From positions 1 through 9,750 of the forward strand of contig DAIERN010000037.1 in the NCBI GenBank assembly GCA_027346765.1: a stretch of 9,750 nucleotides of DNA. The letters run 5' to 3'. This document shows, in pieces, positions 1 to 6,194 of this stretch. The stretch comes from Chloroflexota bacterium. Lineage in GTDB: Bacteria; Chloroflexota; Limnocylindria; Limnocylindrales; CSP1-4. The notes beneath the pieces are model-generated. The model was given only the letters and a program-made list of their open reading frames with translations. It had not been told where the DNA came from and searched no databases. A program made the position numbers and the translations under genes. Position 1 is the stretch's first letter. Every line of letters begins with the position of its first letter.

Positions 1-566
1 CTCAGGACGGCGTCCCGGGTGTCACCCAGCCGCTGATCAAGCCCGGTGAGACCTTCGCCTACGAGTTCACGGTGAAGAACTCCGGCTCGCACATGTACCA
101 CTCGCACCACAACGCGAGCGACCAGGTCGGGCGGGGCATGCTGGGCGCGTTCATCGTCGAACCGCTCGACGCCGCGCAGCGCTACCAGGTCGACCAGGAC
201 ATCGTCTGGATCAGCAACGACGCGTTGGGCGGCTTCACGATCAACGGCAAGGGATTCCCGGCCACCAAGCCGATCGTCGCCCAGCTGGGCCAGAAGATCC
301 TCATCCGCTTCATGAACGAAGGCGTGATGATGCACCCGTGGCACCTGCATGGGATGCCGATGCACGTTGTCGCGCGCGACGGTTACCCGCTGGGAACGGC
401 GGCCTTCACCTGCGACACGCTGGGCGTCAATCCGGGTGAGCGCTACGACGTGATCATCGAGGCCAACAACCCAGGCGCCTGGGCGTTCCACTGCCACATC
501 CTGCCCCACGCCGAGGGCCCCAAGGGCATGTTCGGCATGGTCAACGCGTTGATCATCCAGGCGTGA
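1..566 (+). CDS. Two-domain multicopper oxidase, C-terminal part (5' end outside window)
   Basis: The reading frame is open from base 3 and the start lies upstream, so 187 residues are visible. Copper motifs are clear: YHSHH (visible residues 32-36), HPWHLHG (111-117) and HCHILPH (163-169), with a possible axial Met at 176. The last two motifs build the type 1 site (H, C, H, M) and half of the trinuclear site. Only about 75 residues separate the HSH and HPWHLH motifs, too few for a middle domain, so this is a two-domain enzyme. The first domain has HSH rather than HCH, so it carries no type 1 copper there; this matches the type B / small-laccase arrangement known for the family. Such enzymes are usually exported and oxidise phenols or metal ions while reducing O2 to water; the substrate here is unknown and any signal peptide is outside the window. 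The stop overlaps the next start (TGATG). Confidence 0.9.
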   Translation, partial: QDGVPGVTQPLIKPGETFAYEFTVKNSGSHMYHSHHNASDQVGRGMLGAFIVEPLDAAQRYQVDQDIVWISNDALGGFTINGKGFPATKPIVAQLGQKILIRFMNEGVMMHPWHLHGMPMHVVARDGYPLGTAAFTCDTLGVNPGERYDVIIEANNPGAWAFHCHILPHAEGPKGMFGMVNALIIQA

Positions 567-1063
567 TGGCGATGGCATACGCCGACACTGCGTCGACTGG
601 CCCCGAGCAGCTGATCGAGCTGCACGGTGCGCGGACGGGCAAGATCCGAACCATCCTCCTGGCGACGGAGCTCTCGCCGGTGTCGGAGGCAGCCACCCGC
701 CAGGCGATCGAGATGGCGGCGTCGCTTGGCGCACGCCTTCTCGTCGTCAATGTGATCGACCAGGGTGAGCGCGGCGAGGTGTCGCCGTATTCGCCGAGCG
801 CTCGCGTCGATCAGCAGCGCGCCGTCCGCGAGGGCCCGCTTCTCCAGATCGTCGATCGCGCCCGGACGCGCGGCGTCGAAGCGGCATTCCTTCTCTGGAC
901 CGGTGAGCCGGGGCAGGGCATCGTCGCCGCCGCCCAGGCGGAGGGCGCGGACCTGATCATCGTCGGCACGCGCGGCCTCGATCGCGCCGGCCGCTTCCTG
1001 CTGGGCAGCGTGTCGGACTATGTCGTCTATCACTCCGCCTGCCCCGTGATGGTCGCGCGCTAG
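566..1063 (+). CDS. Universal stress protein (UspA family), ATP-binding type
   Basis: A single Usp domain of 165 residues, the usual length plus a short N-terminal tail of about 25 residues. The Rossmann-like fold starts at KIRTILLAT (26-34) and ends with the nucleotide-binding signature G-TR-G-x9-G-S at 134-148, followed by the typical C-terminal strand ACPVMVAR. The G-2x-G-9x-G(S/T) motif marks the ATP-binding class, such as MJ0577, rather than the non-binding UspA class. The usual Asp after the first strand (VAxD) is replaced by Glu (LLATELS). I chose ATG 566 because it overlaps the upstream oxidase stop as TGATG; GTG 563 and ATG 572 are in-frame alternatives. Coupling to a copper oxidase suggests joint expression under oxidative or metal stress, which is inference. 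Confidence 0.88.
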   Translation: MAMAYADTASTGPEQLIELHGARTGKIRTILLATELSPVSEAATRQAIEMAASLGARLLVVNVIDQGERGEVSPYSPSARVDQQRAVREGPLLQIVDRARTRGVEAAFLLWTGEPGQGIVAAAQAEGADLIIVGTRGLDRAGRFLLGSVSDYVVYHSACPVMVAR

Positions 1064-1084
1064 CGGCAGACCACGGGCGCTGTG

Positions 1085-1090
1085 TAGGCT
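1085..1090 (+). promoter_or_regulatory. Candidate -10 element for the cupin gene
   Basis: TAGGCT preceded by TGTG resembles an extended -10 box (TAnnnT). It would start transcription near 1097 and give a leader of about 70 nt before the cupin start at 1168. No convincing -35 hexamer is visible. The same TAGGCTCG string occurs at 4785, just before the ParB-like gene, which supports it mildly. Confidence 0.35.
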
Positions 1091-1120
1091 CGACGGCAAC
1101 AAATCGACGGCACGGTGCCG
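1091..1120 (+). repeat. Direct repeat and palindrome in the cupin leader (operator or hairpin candidate)
   Basis: CGACGGCA occurs twice, at 1091-1098 and 1105-1112, a period of 14 nt. The second copy runs into a near-perfect palindrome, CGGCAC-G-GTGCCG, at 1108-1120. It lies just downstream of the candidate -10 box, where a repressor site or a small leader hairpin would sit. No known regulator site is recognised. Confidence 0.35.
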
Positions 1121-1167
1121 CTTTCAGCACCAGCCCCGGTTACAGCTGCAGGAGGCGGCGCACAGCC

Positions 1168-1563
1168 ATGAAAGGCTTCGTTGACGACATCGGCCGGCTG
1201 ACGGAGGACAACGCCGACTTCCGGCGCGTGCTCTACACCGGCCAGCATCTCCAACTCGTGCTGATGACGCTCGCGCCCGGTGAGGAGATCGGCGCTGAAG
1301 TGCACACGGATCGTGATCAGTTCTTCCGTGTCGAGGCGGGCGATGGCGAGATCACGATCGACGGCGCGACGCATAGCGTGACAGCCGACTTCGCCATGAT
1401 CGTGCCGGCCGGCGCCCATCACAACGTGCGCTGTGTCGGCTCAGAGCCACTCAAGCTGTACACGCTCTACGGCCCGCCCGAGCATCGTGACGGTGTCGTG
1501 CGCCGGACCAAGGCAGACGCTGACGCCGCGCCCGAACATTTCGACGGCAAGGCCACCGAGTAA
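1168..1563 (+). CDS. Monodomain cupin protein
   Basis: A 131-residue protein with one beta-barrel cupin domain. Motif 1 is recognisable at about 38-60 but is not the textbook HxHxxxxE: it reads EVHTDRDQFFRVEAGDG, keeping His46 and Gln51. Motif 2 is PAGAHHNV (80-87), with His84/85 as a likely metal ligand. The C-terminal block LYTLYGPPEHRDGV (98-110) is a hallmark of a widespread small cupin family often labelled mannose-6-phosphate isomerase-like; the reaction is not established. AGGAGG at 1150-1155 lies 12 nt before ATG 1168, slightly far but good. The gene has its own leader and promoter candidate and ends in a GC-rich hairpin, so it is probably monocistronic. Confidence 0.85.
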   Translation: MKGFVDDIGRLTEDNADFRRVLYTGQHLQLVLMTLAPGEEIGAEVHTDRDQFFRVEAGDGEITIDGATHSVTADFAMIVPAGAHHNVRCVGSEPLKLYTLYGPPEHRDGVVRRTKADADAAPEHFDGKATE

Positions 1564-1564
1564 G

Positions 1565-1581
1565 CGCCCGCGTCGCGGGCG
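1565..1581 (+). terminator. GC hairpin between convergent genes
   Basis: CGCCCGC-gtc-GCGGGCG forms a perfect 7-bp stem with a 3-nt loop starting 2 nt after the cupin stop and 11 nt from the end of the convergent minus-strand gene. There is no U-tract on either strand, so it may act as a bidirectional pause/terminator or only protect 3' ends. Confidence 0.4.
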
Positions 1582-1591
1582 GAGCGCCGGA

Positions 1592-2872
1592 TCAGGTCGG
1601 TCGGGCTCGCTGGAGCTGCGACTCTGCCTCGGCGACGCGCGCCAGGATCTGGTCGCGCAGCCGGTCGAGGCCCAGGGCGACATCGCCGGCCGCACTGCGG
1701 ATTGATGTGAGCTGAGTCTTGAGGCCGCGCACAGCGTCGAGCTCGGTCTTGACCGCTGCCAGCGCCTGCGCCAGGCGCGCCCCGTCAATCTCAGTTGTGT
1801 GCGCCGCGAGCGACGCCAGCGCGTGCAGTCGTGCCAGGCGGATGGCCGCGGTGAGCGTGGCCATGTCCGGCGCCTCCGGGTCGATGACGGCGAAGACGTG
1901 CCCGTAGCGAACGTCGAACGGCGCAACGCCAGCCGGGGCGTGCTCAGGCGTGAAGATGGCCAGGGCCACGCACGCTCCGCGATTGCGCTTGGCCTGCGTC
2001 AGCTCGTCGCGCATCTCGCGCCACGACTTGCCGCGGTTCTTGGCCTCGATGACGACGCGCAGCTCGGCGCCGCCGCACCACTGCGGGTCAACCGTCAGCA
2101 GGAAGTCGCCCTTCTTCGAACGGATGACGTCGCCTGCGGCCACGCCCGTCCGGTCGACAGTGTCGCCAGTGCCGCGAACAGCATCCGCCAGCATGTCGTC
2201 GAGCAGGTCCTCGAAGTCGACGCCCTTGGCGGCAGATTTCGCCCGCTCCGCCGCGCGGGCTGATGAGGCAGCCTCGATTGCTGACAGCCGCTCGTTGAGC
2301 TTCTCGAACGCGGCATTCATCTCGCTCCGGAACTGGTACAGCGGCGCGCCCAAGCGGGTGGGGTCGAGCAGCTGTGCCAGGCGCGATGCGTCGCCATCGA
2401 AGTAGGTGCCCAGCAGCGTCCTTAGCCGGCCGATTGCGCTGTCGCGCTTGGTCTCGTCGAACAGCTCCGAAACCAGCCGACCCAGCTGGCCCCGGTCACC
2501 CAGAAACTGCTCAAGCGTCCGCGGCAGCCGTCCGTCGCGGTCGCCGAAGTTGTCGCGCAGCACCTGGTCGAGCGCTTTTGAGGCGCGCTCGTTGACAGAC
2601 TCATTGCGCTGCAGCAGCGCGTCGAACTCACGCCGCACGAAGTCCACGTCGAGCGTCGTCCCAGCGTCCTGGAGCGCAAGCAGGCCGATGCGCAGCGCGC
2701 GTTCTGCCAGGTCCGGCCGGTCAGCCTCTGCCCGAGCGTCAACGAATGCGGCGAGGGTCCGGTCTTCGACCCGCAGGTGCTCGACAACGATGACGTCGCC
2801 ATCAACGTCCACCATGGGACGCTCCAGTGGCGGCGCGGCAACCCTGAAAGCGACGATTTCGGCGGTCTTCAT
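1592..2872 (-). CDS. PD-(D/E)XK nuclease-like protein with helical/coiled-coil flanks
   Basis: A 426-residue protein. Residues 1-35 look like a beta-rich segment (VDVDGDVIVVEHLRV). About 40-210 is a long charged helical region with predicted coiled coils, for example around 180-215. At 218-310 lies a restriction-endonuclease-like core: Glu221 in the first helix, Asp256 in KKGDFLLTVD, then Glu276 and Lys278 in VVIEAKNR, which is the D-x(n)-ExK signature. Residues 360-425 are again helical. The layout recalls RmuC-type proteins and an uncharacterised actinobacterial family, so a DNA-handling role is likely but unproven. I chose ATG 2872 because the upstream extension to 2986 is Gly/Arg-rich and lies opposite the divergent hydrolase gene; the ribosome site there (GGCGGA) is weak. 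No methylase or other restriction gene is adjacent. Confidence 0.75.
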   Translation of the reverse strand: MKTAEIVAFRVAAPPLERPMVDVDGDVIVVEHLRVEDRTLAAFVDARAEADRPDLAERALRIGLLALQDAGTTLDVDFVRREFDALLQRNESVNERASKALDQVLRDNFGDRDGRLPRTLEQFLGDRGQLGRLVSELFDETKRDSAIGRLRTLLGTYFDGDASRLAQLLDPTRLGAPLYQFRSEMNAAFEKLNERLSAIEAASSARAAERAKSAAKGVDFEDLLDDMLADAVRGTGDTVDRTGVAAGDVIRSKKGDFLLTVDPQWCGGAELRVVIEAKNRGKSWREMRDELTQAKRNRGACVALAIFTPEHAPAGVAPFDVRYGHVFAVIDPEAPDMATLTAAIRLARLHALASLAAHTTEIDGARLAQALAAVKTELDAVRGLKTQLTSIRSAAGDVALGLDRLRDQILARVAEAESQLQRARPT

Positions 2873-2902
2873 GTGCACAACATCCGCCACGGTCGTGCCA
2901 CC

Positions 2903-2908
2903 TAGCGT
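2903..2908 (+). promoter_or_regulatory. Candidate -10 element in the 51-bp divergent gap
   Basis: TAGCGT lies 15 nt upstream of the hydrolase ATG at 2924 and would give a leader of fewer than 10 nt. The hydrolase has no Shine-Dalgarno sequence, consistent with a short or absent leader. No -35 box is evident. The same gap must also hold the promoter for the minus-strand nuclease-like gene. Confidence 0.3.
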
Positions 2909-2923
2909 GTCACGATTTGGCGC

Positions 2924-3433
2924 ATGCCTCCCAAGATCTATCTGGCCCACGGCGCGTCCGGCAGTGCCGCGAGCATGCAACCCCACGTCACCGGCCTGAC
3001 GCGGCGTGGCCTACAGGCAGCCGCAGTACAGCTGCCGGTCGGTCTCGCCGAGAAAGCGATTGACCGCTACCGCGCCCAGGTTGCGCATCTGCCGGAAGCG
3101 ATCATCGGCGGCCAGTCGTACGGGGGCCGGGTGGCGAGCCTGCTGGCGGCCCAGGAGGCGCCACGCGGCCTGGTGCTGTTGTGCTTCCCGCTGCACCGAC
3201 CCGGCCAGCCCGACGGCACGACGCGCGTCGCTCACTTCAAGAACATCGACTGTCCGGTGCTGCTGCTGTCGGGCGAGTCCGATCCGTTTGCTCGGATCGA
3301 CCTCTTACGGGAAGCCGTCAAGACGTTGGCCAACGCGACGCTGATCACCTATCCCGGCCTGGGCCATTCACTCCGGCCGGTCCTGGACGACGCGCTCGAT
3401 CGGATCGCTGAATTCGCCGCGACCCTTTCGTAA
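2924..3433 (+). CDS. Small alpha/beta hydrolase (KANL3/Tex30 or dienelactone-hydrolase type)
   Basis: A 169-residue protein with a minimal alpha/beta hydrolase fold. It starts with an oxyanion-type strand IYLAHGASG (5-13). The nucleophile elbow GQSYGG puts Ser65 at 63-68, the acid is Asp120 in SGESDPF, and His148 sits in PGLGHSL, so the triad is complete. It is short compared with typical 220-300 residue hydrolases and lacks a cap domain, fitting the KANL3/Tex30-like group. An esterase or acyl-hydrolase activity is likely and the substrate is unknown. It is divergent from the nuclease-like gene and 34 bp upstream of add, possibly co-transcribed with it. Confidence 0.85.
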   Translation: MPPKIYLAHGASGSAASMQPHVTGLTRRGLQAAAVQLPVGLAEKAIDRYRAQVAHLPEAIIGGQSYGGRVASLLAAQEAPRGLVLLCFPLHRPGQPDGTTRVAHFKNIDCPVLLLSGESDPFARIDLLREAVKTLANATLITYPGLGHSLRPVLDDALDRIAEFAATLS

Positions 3434-3448
3434 CGCGCGGCCGCCGAA

Positions 3449-3454
3449 TACCCT
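3449..3454 (+). promoter_or_regulatory. Candidate -10 element before add
   Basis: TACCCT lies 13 nt before the add ATG at 3468 and predicts a start near 3461, giving a leader of only a few bases. The add start has no Shine-Dalgarno, in keeping with a near-leaderless message. The region 17 nt upstream (TTTCGT, 3426-3431) is a poor -35 match. Confidence 0.3.
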
Positions 3455-3467
3455 TGACGCCAAGACC

Positions 3468-4565
3468 ATGATCGGCCGCGACGTCATCCGCACTGCGCCC
3501 AAAGTGCTGCTACACGACCATCTCGACGGTGGCCTGCGGCCCCTGACCGTCATCGAGCTCGCACACGAGACCGGCTACGACGGCTTGCCCACGACCGACC
3601 CGGAAGAGCTGGCGCGCTTCTTCACCGCCGGCGCTGATCGCAAGAGCCTGGTGCTCTACCTGGAAGGCTTCGAGCACACAGTGGCGGTGATGCAGGATCG
3701 CGAGTCGATCATCCGCGTGTCGCAGGAATGCGCTGAGGATCTAGCTGCCGACGGCGTCGTCTACGCCGAGGTCCGCTACGCGCCCGAGCTCTCGACGCGG
3801 GCCGGGATGTCGCTCGACGAGGTTGTCGACGCGGTGCTCGAGGGATTTCGGCGCGGCTCCGCGAAAACCGGCATCGAGATGGGCTTCATCGTCACCGCGA
3901 TGCGCCAGTTCGCGCGGTCGGTCGAGGTGGCCGAGCTCGCGGTCCGGCACCGCGACGAAGGTGTGGTGGGTTTCGACGTGGCCGGACCCGAGAAGGGCTT
4001 TCCGCCGACGCGCTACCTGGATGCGTTCCACCTCATCCACCAGGCCAACTTCAATCTGACGATCCACGCCGGCGAGGCATTCGGCCTGCCGTCGATCTGG
4101 GAGGCGCTGCAATGGTGCGGCGCCCATCGTCTGGGTCACGGTGTGCGCATCGTCGATGACATCACGGTCGCGCCGGACGGGCAGGTCAAGCTGGGCCGCC
4201 TCGCCAGCTACGTGCGTGACATGCGCGTGCCGCTCGAGATGTGCCCCACGTCGAACGTTCACACCGGCGCCGCCGCGTCGATCGAAGAGCACCCAATCGA
4301 TCTGTTGCGCCGGCTGCGCTTCCGGGTGACCGTGAACACCGACAACCGGCTGATGAGCGGCGTCACGATGAGCTCCGAGTTCGAGACGCTGTCCGGCACC
4401 TTTGACTTTGGCCTCGACGAGATGCAGTGGCTGACGCTGAACGCCATGAAGAGCGCGTTCGCGCCGTTTGACCAGCGGCTGCGGCTCATCAACGGCGTGA
4501 TCAAACCGGGCTATGCCCGGCTCCTGGCCGAGACGCAGTTCGCCGAGACCGCCGCGCGCTACTAA
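3468..4565 (+). CDS. add: Adenosine deaminase
   Basis: Hydrolytically deaminates adenosine or deoxyadenosine to inosine or deoxyinosine in purine salvage, in the cytoplasm. The TIM-barrel enzyme is full length at 365 residues. Zinc ligands and catalytic residues are all visible: HDHLDG (His16, His18), TIHAGE (His200 with catalytic Glu203), HRLGHG (220-225, His224) and NTDN (Asp292 with the following Asn). CPTSNVHTG (259-267) matches the SNxxTG substrate loop. NTDNRLMSG resembles the version I associate with actinobacterial enzymes rather than the E. coli NTDDP form. An adenine or other purine deaminase is a less likely alternative. The TAA stop overlaps the stop of the convergent zinc-ribbon gene. 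Confidence 0.95.
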   Translation: MIGRDVIRTAPKVLLHDHLDGGLRPLTVIELAHETGYDGLPTTDPEELARFFTAGADRKSLVLYLEGFEHTVAVMQDRESIIRVSQECAEDLAADGVVYAEVRYAPELSTRAGMSLDEVVDAVLEGFRRGSAKTGIEMGFIVTAMRQFARSVEVAELAVRHRDEGVVGFDVAGPEKGFPPTRYLDAFHLIHQANFNLTIHAGEAFGLPSIWEALQWCGAHRLGHGVRIVDDITVAPDGQVKLGRLASYVRDMRVPLEMCPTSNVHTGAAASIEEHPIDLLRRLRFRVTVNTDNRLMSGVTMSSEFETLSGTFDFGLDEMQWLTLNAMKSAFAPFDQRLRLINGVIKPGYARLLAETQFAETAARY

Positions 4566-4711
4566 GCGGCCAGCGCCAGCTCGTAGACGGGTTCGTCCTC
4601 GAACCTCCACGTCGTGAGGCACTCTGAACACGTCTGTGGGTCGTCATCGGTAACGACGCGCAGCTCAACCGTGAGCTTGGCCTCGCACCAGGGGCACGTC
4701 TGTTCCACCAC
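4562..4711 (-). CDS. 49-residue zinc-ribbon protein
   Basis: A short minus-strand gene starting at GTG 4711 (or the next codon, GTG 4708) and ending with TAG at 4564-4562. The product has two zinc knuckles, CPWC (6-9) and CSEC (28-31), separated by 18 residues, followed by TTWRFEDEPVYEL. This is a rubredoxin-like or zinc-ribbon fold that would bind one Zn. The start is fixed by a near-perfect Shine-Dalgarno, AAGGAGGT (complement of 4719-4726), about 7-8 nt upstream. Codons carry the same G/C third-position bias as the neighbours. Its stop overlaps the add stop tail to tail. Function is unknown; free-standing ribbons of this kind often bind nucleic acid or act as small adaptors. Confidence 0.8.
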   Translation of the reverse strand: MVEQTCPWCEAKLTVELRVVTDDDPQTCSECLTTWRFEDEPVYELALAA

Positions 4712-4718
4712 TTTTTGG

Positions 4719-4726
4719 ACCTCCTT
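4719..4726 (-). promoter_or_regulatory. Strong ribosome binding site of the zinc-ribbon gene
   Basis: On the minus strand this reads AAGGAGGT, nearly the full anti-16S complement, followed by CCAAAAA and the GTG start. It is the best ribosome site in the window and decides the start of a gene too short for routine ORF calling. Confidence 0.75.
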
Positions 4727-4784
4727 GCGTGCACAGCGTGGCGGAGCCGAATGACAGGTTGTGTGTCACGTGGAGGAAACGAGT

Positions 4785-4790
4785 TAGGCT
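4785..4790 (+). promoter_or_regulatory. Candidate leaderless promoter (-10) for the ParB-like gene
   Basis: TAGGCT ends 7 nt before GTG 4798, the distance expected if transcription starts at the start codon itself. A GGAGG at 4772-4776 is 21 nt from the GTG, too far to serve it. The spacing therefore favours a leaderless transcript. No good -35 box is at 17 nt; TTGTGT (4759-4764) would need a 20-nt spacer. Confidence 0.4.
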
Positions 4791-4797
4791 CGGTCGC

Positions 4798-5484
4798 GTG
4801 ACGGACGACAAAGTCGTGCCCGCGGGCGCGGAGGAGCGAGACGACTCGGAAGCCAGCCGCGGCATGCTCGGCGACGTTGCGGCGACGATCGCCGATGCCG
4901 CCGCGCCAGTTCTGGCGGCCGCGCGGCGGGTGATCGACGAGCGTCCGGGAGCACGCGTGCGCCGCGTCCGGCGCATGGGCCGTGAGCCGCTGCTCAACCT
5001 GTGGGACGAGCACCCGGAGGCGCAGCGTGCGTCGATTCGCGAGCTCGGCCTGCGCAGCATCCCGGTCGGCGAGATCCGCGGCACGGCCGTGGCCGGTCCC
5101 GCGCAGCGCGGCGGCGACTTCCTGCCGCTGCGCGATCGGCGTGGCGTTGACTGGCGCGGGCGCTGGCGGCGCATTCTCGAAGCCAATGAGCGGCTCAACC
5201 CGTTGCCGCCGGTCGAGCTGATCAAGCTGGGCGACGGCTACTGGGTCGTCGATGGCCACAACCGCGTGGCCGCCGCGCTGTACATCGGCCAGACTGAAGT
5301 GGACGCGGTGGTCCAGGAGCTGCGCCTGCCGGGCATGCCGGTCGAGCCCAAGTCGCCCATCGCGTCGGTGCTCGAGGGCAGCCTTGACCTGCGTGCCGCG
5401 GGCGCCGGCCGGCTCACGCGGACGGCCGACCGACCGGTGGACCTCGAGTCGACCCGGCCGCACGAGCATGAGGCCTCCGAGTGA
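4798..5484 (+). CDS. ParB/sulfiredoxin-like domain protein
   Basis: A 228-residue protein. The first 130 residues are charged and largely helical with no recognised domain. Residues about 134-176 form a ParB-like core: PLPPVELIKLGDGYWVVDGHNR, then VAAALYIGQTEVDAVVQEL. The DGHNR motif (152-156) replaces GERR of true ParB and recalls DGHHR-type members of the fold, some of which are nucleotide-dependent kinases such as archaeal SerK. There is no helix-turn-helix DNA-binding segment and no ParA nearby, so a role in chromosome partition is unlikely. GTG 4798 was chosen from the leaderless promoter spacing; an in-frame GTG at 4729 would add 23 unconvincing residues. It overlaps the phosphoesterase gene by GTGA. 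Confidence 0.75.
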   Translation: MTDDKVVPAGAEERDDSEASRGMLGDVAATIADAAAPVLAAARRVIDERPGARVRRVRRMGREPLLNLWDEHPEAQRASIRELGLRSIPVGEIRGTAVAGPAQRGGDFLPLRDRRGVDWRGRWRRILEANERLNPLPPVELIKLGDGYWVVDGHNRVAAALYIGQTEVDAVVQELRLPGMPVEPKSPIASVLEGSLDLRAAGAGRLTRTADRPVDLESTRPHEHEASE

Positions 5485-6164
5485 TCCGCCGGCTGACTCT
5501 CCCGGGCATGGCACCAGCCGGTCGGTCGGTGCGCCTGCTGGCCGTGTCGGACGAGACGGAGCGAGCGTTCGACTTCGCGCGCAATCGCGCCGACCTGGGC
5601 AAGATCGACGGCGTTCTGGGCTGTGGCGATCTCGAACCGGCGTACCTGGGTTTCCTCGCCGACGCGTTCAGGGCGCCGCTCGTCTACGTGCGTGGTAACC
5701 ACGACCGCGGCGCAAACTGGAATGCGCGCCGGGGCGCTCTGCCGCGCGCACTCGACAACTACGTCGACGCGCTCGCCGGCGTGTCCGTGGCCGGCCTGTC
5801 ATGGCCCGGCGAGGGGCGCGGGAAGGCCATCCGCGATGAGGGTGCCGCGTGGCGCCAGGTGTTGCGCGCCTGGCTGCGATTGCGCGGCAGCAAGCCGGCG
5901 ATCGTGCTCAGCCACGTGCCGCCGCGCGGCCTGGGCGACGTGCCCCAGGACGAGTACCACCGCGGCTTTGCGGCATACCGCTGGCTGTGTCGCCGCCTCC
6001 GTCCACAGCTGTGGCTGCACGGCCACACCTCGCCCGCGGCAGAGAGCGATTGGCGCGTTGAATGGGACGCGACGACGCTGGTCAACGTCACCGGCGCGGT
6101 GCTGATCGAAATTGGCACGGCGAGCGCCCCGCTACCATCGATGCCTGACCGGACGCAGCACTGA
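5481..6164 (+). CDS. Metallophosphoesterase (calcineurin-like)
   Basis: A 227-residue protein with the ordered metal motifs of the family: VSDETE (first Asp, Asp24), GCGDLEP (Asp50), VRGNHDR (Asn73, His74), LSHVPPRG (His145) and LHGHTS (His180, His182). The first motif is D-x-T rather than D-x-H, so one usual metal ligand is missing; I recall related proteins with SDxxD in this place, so this may be a subfamily trait. It probably hydrolyses a phosphomonoester or diester; the substrate is unknown. GTG 5481 overlaps the ParB-like stop by 4 bp (GTGA), so the two are translationally coupled and probably act in one process. Confidence 0.85.
   Translation: MIRRLTLPGMAPAGRSVRLLAVSDETERAFDFARNRADLGKIDGVLGCGDLEPAYLGFLADAFRAPLVYVRGNHDRGANWNARRGALPRALDNYVDALAGVSVAGLSWPGEGRGKAIRDEGAAWRQVLRAWLRLRGSKPAIVLSHVPPRGLGDVPQDEYHRGFAAYRWLCRRLRPQLWLHGHTSPAAESDWRVEWDATTLVNVTGAVLIEIGTASAPLPSMPDRTQH
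6133..6138 (+). promoter_or_regulatory. Candidate promoter of the ArsA operon
   Basis: TACCAT (-10) is preceded by TTGGCA at 6112-6117, a 5 of 6 match to the -35 consensus, though the 15-nt spacer is short. It lies inside the end of the phosphoesterase gene and would give a leader of about 50 nt before the TTG start at 6195. The ArsA group may thus be expressed separately from the upstream pair. Confidence 0.4.
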
Positions 6165-6181
6165 GGGCGCGCTCCGGATCA

Positions 6182-6187
6182 AGGGAG
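6182..6187 (+). promoter_or_regulatory. Ribosome binding site that supports the TTG start
   Basis: AGGGAG lies 7 nt before TTG 6195. The encoded protein begins directly with the first beta strand of the P-loop domain (TRILLYTGKGGVGKT), so this non-ATG start is very likely right. Confidence 0.7.
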
Positions 6188-6194
6188 ACAGAAG

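Noticed and set aside
2873..2986. N-terminal extension of the nuclease-like protein by 38 residues
   Set aside because: The extension overlaps the divergent hydrolase gene and its sequence looks like its reverse complement; ATG 2872 begins a sensible domain.
3741..4631. Long minus-strand open frame across adenosine deaminase
   Set aside because: Antisense of a clear conserved gene in a high-GC genome; rich in Arg, Gly, His and Val with no domain.
4798..5484. Chromosome-partition ParB
   Set aside because: No ParA partner, no helix-turn-helix, and DGHNR instead of GERR.
4501..5514. Long minus-strand open frame across the ParB-like gene
   Set aside because: Antisense artefact; the real minus-strand gene here is the short zinc ribbon in another frame.
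6003..6014. Perfect palindrome CCACAGCTGTGG
   Set aside because: Lies inside the phosphoesterase coding sequence and encodes part of a conserved strand; no sign of a regulatory role.
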